A DNA stretch of 64,000 nucleotides from Tridacna crocea (taxonomy: Eukaryota; Mollusca; Bivalvia; Cardiida; Cardiidae). Both the position numbers and the translations under genes were made by a program. The stretch covers positions 25,137,210-25,201,209 of the forward strand of contig OX031073.1 of assembly GCA_943736015.1 (NCBI GenBank), read 5' to 3'. The notes under the pieces are model-generated. The model was not told the DNA's origin. It saw nothing but the letters and a program-made list of their open reading frames with translations, and searched no databases. This document shows positions 24,501 to 36,500 of this stretch, piece after piece; position 1 is the first letter of the stretch, and every line of letters begins with the position of its first letter.

Positions 24501-27500
24501 AAACTGTTGATAGCATTACCACTGAGAATCCCATGCAGTCAGAATGTTCTGACTCAGTGCAACGGGAGGATATCCCATCCACATCCGGAATCTCTTCATC
24601 TGACTGCATGGCTGTTATCGACAGACGAATATCTTCAAAAGGCTATTCTGATTCGACTAGAGAACTCATGTCAAAATCTTGGAGACGTGGCACCCAGAGA
24701 GATTACAAAGCTAAATTCAGAATTTCCCATAGCTGGTGTGCTGAAAGGGAAATTGATCCCTATCTTGCCTCTTTGAAAGATTGTGCAGATTTTCTGACAT
24801 GTATGTTTCATAAGGGCCTGAAGTACAGGACTCTAAACGGGTACAGGTCAATGCTATCTTCAGTTTTGGCACCAGTGGATAATTGTGCTGTGGGGCAACA
24901 TCCTTTGATTATACGTTTATTGAAGGCAGTTTTCAATGAACGTCCACCAGTTAAGAAACTTGTTCCTGAATGGAATCTCCTTCTTATTTTAGAATGTCTC
25001 AAAGAAGATCCATTTGAACCGTTGCAGAGGGCATCTTTGAAATATTTAACTTGAAAGACTTGTTTCCTGATAGCCATCACCACTTTCAGAAGATGCAGTG
25101 ATTTACAGTCTTTACACCTAAGTGAAGGTTTTGTTAATGTCCAGAAAAAGGGTGTTACTTTCATTAGTACCGGGTTATCTAAACAGGATAGACCAAATCA
25201 CGTGGACAAGAATATTTTCATACCAGCTTTATCAGGAAATAGACGGCTAGATCCAAAAAGGGCATTAACATATTATCTTAAAAAGACAGAACCTTTTAGA
25301 CACTCTAAAAATGGCCAGGATGTTTGCAATTTGTTTCTATCTTATCAAAAGCCAAATCATCCTGTTACTGCTCAGACTATCTCTAGATGGTTAGTTGAAA
25401 CAGTAAAATTTTGTTACAAGAAAAAGAACAAAAGTGCAGGTAAAGTGAAGGGACATTCTACACGCAGTATTGGTCCTTCTTGGGCTTCAAAGGTGCGTCT
25501 TTGCAACAGATCATGGAATCCGCAGACTGGTCTAGGGAGACCACATTCACAAAACACTACCTTAAACCCATCAATGTGGATTTCATGAAGGTGTAGGAAA
25601 CACCAGTGTACAGTGGGTTACTCTATTCTTGCGGATTTTTTAGAGAGGAAACTGTTTTTTGATAGAAATAGGAAATTCCAGATGATTCATGTTTTATATT
25701 TGTATACAATAATACATGTGCATGTATAGGGACATGAATCACTTTTTCCCAATAGATAATTGGGGTTTTGTACAGACTATGTTTTATTCTGTATATAAAA
25801 TGATTGGGGTAGTCACTGAGGACAGAACTGGGATGAAAAACACCCACCTCCTCAAGTACTGCTGTGGAATCTACAATAATCCTCATTGTCATACCAGGTA
25901 AGTTTATTTATGAAATAAAATTGGAAAATTTGTATTTCAAATTAGAGTTTTATGAATAAATAATACTTACCTGGTATGACGGCTACCCTCCCTCCTGCCC
26001 CTCTTGTCATTCATACAGTTATTTATGGCGAAATTACTTTCGCCAGAAAAGAAACTGAGGGGTAACACGAGGTACATACGGAAGTAAACTAAACGGTGCA
26101 AGGGTAAAAAAGTTCACTTCCGGTTGGGTACGGTCTAAAGCGGATTAAGAAAAGAGAATCCTCATTGTCATACCAGGTAAGTATTATTTATTCATAAATC
26201 TCTAATTTGAAATACAAATTTTCCAATTTGAACGTAACACAACTTGTCATTGGCTAAACCGAATGGTTTTGTTACTTACCAGTGTTACCTGTCTTTTATT
26301 TACCACATTAACCTAACTCTTTACCAAACGACAAAATTTAGACTGGTCCAAATTGAAAGCACTTGCAGACGACAAAATAAACGAAACTCAAAAACTCACT
26401 TTGTTTCCAGCAGGGTAGAAAACCTGGTTACCAGCATTTCCTCCTTTTCCCACAATGTCTTCAAAAGGCTTATTTCAAGGTCGTAAAAACCAGGGATTGT
26501 TTGTTAAAGGGTTAAGTCATAAAGGTCCGTTTTAGATTTCGAGGCGACACCACCCGAGTTTGTATGGATTGACGGCGGCCCAGTGGACAACGACGGAATT
26601 ATTATTGAGAGCCAGTGTTATGCACTTAAACGAATCATCATTGATCAAGAGTTTAACATACCTGGAAGTGCCGAATGTGAAAAACCATTTCCGTTTGTAT
26701 GCGTGAAACCGACAGAAATTCAAGGTAAGTAACAGCAAAGCACTTCGGCGGATTATCATCAGAGGGGGTAAGTTGTCCAGTAAATTTGTAAAAATAGGGA
26801 GCACTTTATCCCTTTCCCAAACGACAAATTTTGGACTCTTCCAAACCAAAAGAGTTTGTTTGCAGACGACAATTTTAGATTTGGAGAAAATGGCAGAAAG
26901 TTCTCAAAAAGGGTGGAAAACACTGTGGGAAAAGGTGAAATTGCTCGTTTTCCCACAGTGTTTTCAAAAGACTTTTACTGCAGACACGTAAAAACCATGG
27001 CTTGTTTGGGAAAGGATTAAAGATAATTGAGGCAAATGCACGTAACCATTTACCACACAACAATATTGTAAACTGGTCCAAGTTAAAAACGTCTGCAGGG
27101 CCAAAATTTAAATATGGTTAAGATGATAGGGTTTATTCTTTAAAGGGCAGAAAACACTGTTGGAAAAGGAGAAAATGCTGATTCAGCAGGGATTGTTCGG
27201 TGAAGGGTAAATAGAATTTCTCTTTCAAACGGTATAAACATTCTGGAAAACGAAGAAAGTGCTAATAGCTTCTTTTCCCACTTTGCATTTAAGACTTCAA
27301 CCTCAGCGTCTTTAACACATTGGAGGAACAGATAAAGAGTAATATCATTAGTCTATTTTTCCTTGTAGAAGAAATCCAGATCGAAGTTAAAAGTCCATAT
27401 TTTGATCAGAATGAGCTACAGTCCCTAGACCCTTTCACGATGTTGTCGATGACGGCCATGTTTAACAGGGAACCTAGCGAAAACGAGGTTATATTCATAC

Positions 27501-30500
27501 GCACACCAAATAGACTAATTACCTCTACACAGGACTATTTTCAAGTAATAAGTTCCGATTCTGATAAGTTGAAATTCAGTTATAACGTAACCCAGTCGGA
27601 TAGGACTGTTTCCCCGTACGATGTAAATCTGTGGTTCCCGTCCTATAACAGAGAAGCTCCGGCAAGGAAAAAAAGATTTATGAAAAGTTCGTCCGAAAAG
27701 AAACATCACTATTCCTACGACAAGAAACAACACCATCCGTTTAAAAAGAATCACAAGCATTTGTCTGAAAAGAAACACCATAATCTGAAAAAAATGAAGG
27801 AGAGAAAAAAGAGAGCAGCGGCGATAGACGACATTTCTAGATACCGACCCGGAAGTTACAGTGTAGAACCTGTGCGGAATGACCATGATATCCTATTGAA
27901 ATCGTTGCAGAAATTTCTGAAAAGTAAACGTCTCCTAAAAGAACATGGCAGCATTGGAATGTATGCAAGCCAAATCCCATCCGTAAATGAAAGAGGACTG
28001 TTCAATTCTGCCGAACTTGACGACCGTTACCAGTACATAATAGAACAAACAATGATGCCAAACAGTAGACAAAATGCACCTGCAAATAACTTTGGTGCGA
28101 TTACAGAGCGTCAAATACGTAGTTTTCAATCCAAGTATGGTCAGATGTTGGGTCGAAAAAAGAGACAATGTAAGTTTAAAAGTTTAATTCATAATCCTCT
28201 TCTGTATGCAAGCAGCTGTTTTACAAATGTTTAGAATAGGGACAGTTGCTTATGGTTACTTTTCCCACTTTCTTGCCGACACGGCCTTCTATATTCAGCA
28301 GATGTTTACACTAAAACATTCTATAATGAAAGACATAGGGATTCAGTACGGTTTAGACACCTCTGCTGGCTACTGACACTTCTTCTTCAATGGATTTATA
28401 TCTTTTTACCAAAACATTACAATATAGACAAAAAGCAATTTGGTTTGGCCAATCGTAAGTTGTGTAACTTTCCAATTTTGAAAATTCTTGAGAATTATAC
28501 AAAGACTGATAAGAAGAACCGCTATTAAATACAAGCTTTAGATTTTTGTTGCTTTCAGGATTCACCAAGCATTCTTTAGAACATTCTAAGTCTTTTTTAA
28601 ATATTCTCAAACATTTTTGAGATTTGAAAAGTAACACAATTTATGATTGGCTGAACCATTTGGTTCAGCCAATCAGAAGTTGTGTTAAGTTCAAATTTAG
28701 AAAATTTGAGAGCAAAACTCTTAAGATCACTCTTAAGAATAGTTTAAATACAAGCACCGCCACAGAACGCTCAACATTTAATTCGAATGATTTTTTTAGC
28801 AGTACCTTTACCCGACTTTCCGAATGAGAATCAAGATGGGTTTGCGAATATCGTCAATTTTGACGATTTGTACTTGTCGACTGGTTACTACAACTTTGGC
28901 GTCTATACAATTAACCCACCGTCTTATAGAGAGACCGATCCTGTACTTCTACGGTTTTCAGGTGAGGGAAAGATCTTGATTTTGATTAGACTTCTGATGA
29001 ACTTTAACTGTATGTGGATTTCCAATGCCTGCTTTTTGGAAATCAAACTGTTTCGACTGGGTTGACTCATTGTTATAAAAACCACCTACGTACATTTCAT
29101 CAAGGACATAATTGACAGTCAATCAAATTAGCCAGTATCCTTCTGAAATCCCACCCAGGTGGCTCAGTGGTGAGCGTGTCATACTCATTACCTGGCGGTT
29201 ATGAGATCGATATCCGGTTAAGGTGAACTTTCTTTCCAGCGTATTTTGGCCTCTCACCTCTGCTGAAGCATGTGAAAAAAGCAGTCAGTGGCTTTGGAAA
29301 GAAAGTAGTGTAAGTACTGGTATGAGAAAGCCAGGAAATACATGTGCGTCACCGACCGCCATGATATGACCTTAGCTGTTCAAATGGCGTTACACCACAA
29401 TACAACCAACCAAAATTCTTCTGAGATAGTCTTTAGAGGACTAACCACAATTTAAATTGTTAGCCAAATTAAATCTTTTTCAGACAGTGCAAATAAAGAC
29501 CAGACCACACAGAATGTACAGTCTGAACTTGAATCTACATCTTTAGCTATGTATTGTGTATGGACTTGTTTTCTGACAAAAAAAAAGGAATTTATATTGT
29601 GTGTCTGTTTATTTTACAGGTTAAGGTGATCCGGAATACAGTAATGGCAGCTATATACTACTGAAAACACTTTTTTCAGAGCTATAAATTGCTGAAAACA
29701 CTTTTGTGAAATACGTTTTAATGACTACGGGTGAAATGTTTTCGAAACATTGTGATTAAAAGAAGAAAATGCTGGTCGCCAGGTCTTTGAAAACATTGTG
29801 AGAAAAAGAAGAAAATGCTGGTAACCAGCATTTTCTTCTTTTTCTCCACAATGTTTACTGATTTTTTCAAAGGCCAATTCCATTCCATCATTAAAGCCAC
29901 ATTTTATATTTTTTGTCGGCAAATGCTTTCAACTTGAAAACGTCTTAAATGTTTACCCTTTTGGAAAACAGCTGATCGCAATACAAACAATACAATTTCA
30001 GAGCGAGATTGGCACATCTACGTCTTGACAGTGGACATGCAGTCTCGGAATCTTTTTTTCGCCTCTGAAGAAATTGAGTCGTTTAATCTGTACGGAGAAC
30101 CACGCTTTCTTGGAGAGTTTGCCTTTCGTGCGATGGAAATAGCTCCCAATTTTCCCAATTTTCCTGTAGGACAGGTGGACCAGCCGAGTCTTGTACGTTT
30201 CTATAAGGCAAAACCCGAGCATATTGAGTAAGTTTATCTATCAACTCGTCCATCTGAAAGCTACAATTGCTAAACCTTTTCACTTCTCGACATTTCAGCT
30301 CAACGGCCAGCTCAACAGCAAAAATACAAATGTATGTCAAAATCAACGTCCATTGAGCCAGCTCGACATTCCAGCTCAACCGCCAGCTCAACTGTAAAAA
30401 TACTTATACATATGCTTCGATCAATGTCTGTTGAGCAAGCTCGAAATTCCAGCTCAACAGCCAGCTCAACAGCAAAAATACATATATAACATTATATGTC

Positions 30501-33500
30501 AAAATCAAAGTCCGTTGAGCCAGCTCAACATTCGAGCAATTCTTCAAACTGAAAGTATCCACTGATAAAAAATTCACCATGGCTCCATTAAAAGACAATG
30601 AGGGAAATGCAGAAAATACTAGTTAAGATATTTTCTCCTTTTCCCTACATTGTATTCGAATTGTCCTTCCTCATGGTCATGAATATATATGCTAGTATTT
30701 AAAGCCTTTAAGCCTAAGATCATTCGAACCAAAGTTTTTCTTACGTCCTTGTTGATTGCATTGAAAAGGTGAAATTTTTTTCTTCAAACAACGTTTCACT
30801 AGCCCAGTATTCCCACAAGTAGATTAAGCAAGCCTGTATGTTGCTTACACTTATAGTGAATCTTTTTTCTTAAAACCATCTTTCTCAAGTCCGACATTCC
30901 TAACAGGTAGCTTAAGCCTCTATGTTGCTTGCATTCATAAAGTGATTCTTTTTTCTTGAAACGACGTTTCTCTAGCCCAGTTTTCCTAACAGGTAGCTTA
31001 AGTCTGTTTGTTGCTTGCATTCATAAAGTAAAACTCTTTCTTTGAAACGACGTTTCTCTAGCCCAGTTTTCCTGACAGGTAGCTTAAGCCTGTATGTTGC
31101 TTGCATTCATAAAGTAAAACTTTTTCACTTGAAACAACGTTTCTGTACCCCAATATTCCGACAGACAGCTTAACCCTTTACCAAACGACAAAATTTTAGA
31201 CTCGTCCAAATTGAAAGCAGTTGCAGACGACAAAATGAACGTAACTAAAAAATTGAAATTTGTTTTCAGCAGGGTAGAAAACATTTTGGAAAAAGGAGAA
31301 AATGCTGGTTACCAGCATTTTCTCCTTTTCCAACAATTTTTTTCAGAAAGCTTCTATCTCAGGGTCGTAAAAACCAGGGATTGTTTGATAAAGGGTAAAG
31401 CCTGTATGTTGCTTACATATAAGGTGAATCTTTTTTCTTTAAACCATGTTTCTAAAGTCCAATATTCCTAAAAGGTACCTTAAGCTTGTATGTTGCTTGC
31501 ATTCATAAAGTGATTCTTTTTTTCTTGAAAAAAACGTTTCTCTAGCCCAATATTCCTGACATGTAGCTTAAGCCTGTATATTGCTGGCATTCATACAGTA
31601 AAACTCTTTCCTTGCAACGATGTTTCTCTAGCCCAATTTTCCTTACAGGTAGCTTAAGCCTGTATGTTGCTTACACTTATATAGTAATCATTTTTTTTCT
31701 TAAAACCATGTTTGTCAAGCCCAATATTCCTGACATGTAGCTTGAACCTGTATGTTGCTTGCACTTGTTTTAGTGAATCTTTTTTCTTCAAATGACGTTC
31801 CTTCTAGCCCAATATTCCTGACAGGTAGCTTAAGCCTGTATGTTGCTTACACTTATAGTGAGTCTTTTTTCTTAAAACCATGTTTCTCAAGTCCAACATT
31901 CCTAACAGGTGGCTTAAACCTGTATGTTGCTTGCATTCATAAAGTGATTCTTTTTTCTTGAAACAACGTTTCTCTAGCCCAATATTCCTGACATGTAGTT
32001 TAAGCCAGTATGTTGCTTGCATTCCTAAGTGAAACTTTTTTCTTGAAAGCACGTTACTCAAGCCCAATATACCTGACCGGTAGCTTAAGCCTGTACGTAT
32101 GTTGCTTGCACTTATATATTGAATTTTTGTTCTCTCTCCCTGTCTTGAAACCACGTTTCTTCAGCCCAATATTCCTGACAAGAAGGTTAAGCCTATATGT
32201 TGTTTGCAATTATATATTGAATCTCTTTTTTTTCAAACTACCTTTCTCTAGACCAATATTCCTGACAGGTAGCTTAAGCCTGTATGTTGCTGGCAGTTTT
32301 ATAGTGAATCTTTTTTTTTTTGAACCAACGTTTCTCTGGCCCAATATTCCTGACTGATATTCTAAGCCTGTATGTTACTTGCACTTATACGAGTGTCGTA
32401 AAGTGAATCTTTTTTTTTTTTTTTTTTTTTTACTTATTTAGAGAAACTTTCTTCTTGAAACCACGTTTCTCAAGCCTAATATCCCTGACAGGTAGCTCAA
32501 ACATGTAGGTTGCTTGCATTTACAAAATGAAACCTTATTTTCTTAAATCCACGTTTCCTGGCATGTACATGTACCTTAAACCTGTATGTTGCTTGCACTT
32601 ATTTAGTGAATCTTCTTTCTTGAAACCAACGTTTCTTTAACCCAGTATTGCTGACAGGTACAGTAGCTTTTGCCTGTAAGTTGCTTGCACTGATTTAGTG
32701 AAACATTTTTCTTTAAACCACGTTTCTTTAACCTAATTTTCCTGGCAGGTATTTTGAGTCTGCTAAGTTACATCAATTTTAAAACAAGTCTTTAATACGA
32801 TTTGGGCCCTTATTCAACAACTATTCTTTAACATAGTCTTTGTCGTATTCGAGATTTAGAAAGTTACATAAGGTCTGATTGGCAATCATCTTAGCCAAAA
32901 GGTTTAACCAAATAGAAATTGCACCACTTTCAAACTAGAAAATTTGCGAGAATTTGATGATAAGTATGACTCACTGACCTTATGCGGACAGTGTAGATCA
33001 AGATCAGACTGCACAGAACGTGCAGTCTGATTTTGGATCTACAGTGTCCGATAGAAGGATATTTCTCCTCTAAAAATAACTTTGAAACAGCAACCTTTTT
33101 GTTTTTAATAATCGAACTGAAGGAAACATTTAACTTATTCAGCAGGATAAAAGTTAAGAATATAGACCCCGTGCTCACTCTCATTGAATGTTGCTTGGAA
33201 ACCAGAATAGACAAAGGCTGATATACGAGTGGTTCAAAATGTTTACCCGCTTATCACAAGGTTTGTAGCCACCATCGATGACGCTCGTAAAATGTCTAAT
33301 ATGTTGTTGACATCGACATTAAAACTGTCATGATATTGTTCCTTCTGATTTTTTTTTTTATTTTTGTTTTAATTTTGTTTTGTTTTTTCATTCTAAGTGG
33401 AAATACAATAACGTTATTTTTCATTCCTTTTAGTCATCCTGAAAGTACAACAAAATTAATTTCTTCTGTTTATAGTAAAAAATCGTAAACAGTTTTTCTT

Positions 33501-36500
33501 TTATCTATTGTGTGAATGAAATAATCCCTTTTTCTTTTGTTATTGTTGAAATACAATTTGTCATAGTAAAACTAGAATGAAATTCTTTTCTTTTGCTGAT
33601 CGTGAACAGACAACGACTGTTATAATGCAAATACTATTCAAATATTTTATTCATATAAAAGAAATACAATAAAATTGTTCTCATTTTATTCATGGCTGTC
33701 ATACAATGAAACTCTTTTCTTTCATTTACGGTGGAAATCAAACGGAATTCTCTGCTTTTATCTATAGTGAAAATACAAGAACATTCTTTATCATAATAAA
33801 AAAGAAGTTATTTTGTTTTATCCATAGTAGTAATACAATGGAATTATATTCATGATGATTTCTTTTATTATTTATCCAAGGTAAAAATACAATATTCATT
33901 AATGAAAATGCAATTGACGTTATTATCTTTTGTTCATAGTGGAAATGCAATGATTTTCCGCTTTTATTCGATGGGATATTTTTCTTTAATTCATAGTAAA
34001 AATACACTGAAATTCTTTGCGTTTGTTCATATTTAAAATAAAATGAATATTTTTCTTTTACGCATAGATCTAGTAGAAATTAAACGAAATTCTTTTGTTT
34101 TATTTATAGTGAAAATGAAATGAAATTCCTTTCTTTTATTTACAGTGGCAGTACAATAAAATTCCGTTTATTCATGAATATGTACAATAGCCTGAACTAT
34201 ATGGGCGAATTAGAACAAGAGCTGATACCAGTTCTGGATGCACACTGGAGAAATAATTTGGCAAAAAGAGAATTTCTTCTAGATACAATCGAAGTTCGAA
34301 GCACAGGTACACGAGTTTGTCAAATTTGAGTAATAATTCAGACCCTAAATACAAATCTATTACATTGCTGCTTTCATTTTCAGTGCATTAGAGGCGTCAA
34401 ATATAAGTCACGTTCTGTGAGAAAGGGGCTTAATGCATCTGCAAAATATCGACCAATGAATCGAAACTTTTAAGACATTTGCTAAGCATGTCAAAGGACC
34501 ATTCTACCTCCATATTATTTGAATCAGAGCTCTAGATAAGAAGAAGTGGTGGCTTTGTAAATCTGTTATTTTTCTTCCTAACCCTATGTTGTGGGTACTC
34601 ATTAGAATCGTCTCGATGAGACGATTCTAATGAGTACCCATAACATAGGGTTTAGTGGAGAATAATTAAAATATTTTCAATCTATGAAATCAAAATCACT
34701 CCTTCTATCTGGAGCGCTGGTTGATTGTCTTTCAAAATGAGTTTTATAAATACCTAATTATGTGAGGACTTGCTTGGTATCATGCATCGCTGAGATGTTA
34801 TAAAAACCGTTTTGCAGGACCATGGCGTATAAAAGTAATCTCTGTAGAGATAGGCACCGCATGATGATAGATACCAAGACCACGGCGTATAAATGTAATC
34901 TCTGTAGAGATAGGCACCGCATGATGATAGATACCAAGACCACGGCGTATAAAAGTAATCTCTGTAGAGATAGGTACCGCATGATGATAGATACCAAGAT
35001 CATGTTTTCCTCATCTTATCCTTAACCCATTACCAAACGACAAAATTTCAGACTGGTTCAAATTGAAAGCGTTTGCAGACGACAAAATAAAGGTGACTGA
35101 AAAATTGAAATTCGTTCTGGGAAGGGTAGAAAACAGTGTGGGAAAAGGAGAAATTGCTCGTTACGAACAATTTCTCCTTTTCCCATAGTGTTTTCAAAAG
35201 ACTTTTGCTGCAGACACGTAAAAACCAGGGCTTGTTTGGGAAAGGGTTAAAAGGCAATTAACTTATATTTACCCTATAATTCAGTTGTTCAAAACGACTC
35301 TCATGGAAAATGTAGAACATCTTACTGCGTTAGAATTCATACTAAATAGTTTGTTTTTTTTTTTAACTTTTTTCTATTTTTTCCTCCCTCCCCCCTTTTT
35401 TACCTTTTTTTTTCCCATATTTTTAACCTTCGGTTTTTTTCCCCCTTTTTTGTTCTTTCATTTTACCTCTTGCCGGGAATGCATTTTGAATTCTGTCACA
35501 TAACAATAAGGTCCAGAGTTTGATACCTCGGAGCTGGTGTCAGCTTTGGGACTTTTTATTGGCTAACACATCCGGCACGAGTACTGGTGTAGTTTTCAGG
35601 AAGCAGAATCGAGAGATATCGGTATAAGTTGCAAGACCTTGTTTCTCAATCGGAGTAAAATGAATTTGTTTAAACATTTCTGTATTTTTAGTAATGTTGC
35701 CATAACGGTAAAAAAAAACTTTAGAATGTTATTTGTCCGCACAAACTGTACAAATTATAACAAATTGTAACAGAGAAGATAATGTACTGCACAAACAATT
35801 AAGTTCCGTAGTGAATTAAAGTCAAATATAACAATCAAACTAAAGCACCTTTTTCAAAGTAGTTTGGCCAATGGCCTTTCTCTTGATAAAAAAAAGCGGT
35901 CGGGGTACTGAAAAGGATTGTTTAACGTAAAGAATTTAATGTACTGTTAAATGTTATAAATAAAATAGGCTTTGTTGCCTGTTTGAAAGTACTATTAACT
36001 TTTTCTTTCTATAGTTGCTTGTCCACAAGAAAAGATAGATGTGAACGGGACGATCATCACATTTCCGTCCACACCGGCAGGCGAGACAGCGTTTACTTGG
36101 GAGAGATGCATTGGAGGTTATAACACTTTGCTATAGAATCAAACATATAACAATTGAGTTTGACAGCTATTATAAAGAATTCTCTATAATTATCTACATT
36201 TAATTTTTTTAAGGCTGTATCGGTAATAATTGTATAATTTCAGTTTTTTTATATTAAATTCCTTATCACGTGATAAGGTTCTAGTCATCCAAATGAAAAT
36301 CACCTGCATTTTAAAATCAAATCGGGCGGGAATGATACAATTTTACCTGGAAATAATAGTATAAAACATAAAAGGAACATAAGAACATGCTGGGTACTTG
36401 CTTTTTTCATTTTTTGCGATGTTTTCAAAAGTGTCTATCATATGGGGCGTTTAAACTCGGGAATTTTTAGTAAAGTATCGACAACTTTCTGTTTCATGAA

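Larger units (their letters stand above)
21010..26226 (+). mobile_element. Decayed DIRS-type tyrosine-recombinase retrotransposon
   Basis: A 5.2-kb element in receptor intron 5. It has inverted terminal repeats of about 160-180 bp (21010-21174 and 26046-26226), an internal complementary region (about 25880-25985) that joins sequence complementary to both outer ends, and three frames: gag-like, RT/RNase H and tyrosine recombinase. These together define the DIRS class, which integrates without target duplication. Two nonsense codons and one frameshift show the copy is dead, though the gag frame is still open. It lies inside an older MITE. Confidence 0.88.

Noticed and set aside
22787-24600. Open frame of over 600 codons overlapping the DIRS RT/RNase H
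   Set aside because: Its first two thirds are a shadow of the reverse transcriptase in another frame and have no motif. Only the part from about 24608, the tyrosine recombinase, is meaningful.
31752-32357. Open frames on both strands with LTGSLSLYVA repeats
   Set aside because: They read through the intron 9 satellite; no splice support.
34822-35025. Possible exon with a 20-residue repeat (AYKSNLCRDRHRMMIDTKTT)
   Set aside because: The open frame follows from a 60-bp tandem unit; no acceptor or donor fits the phases of exons 10 and 11.
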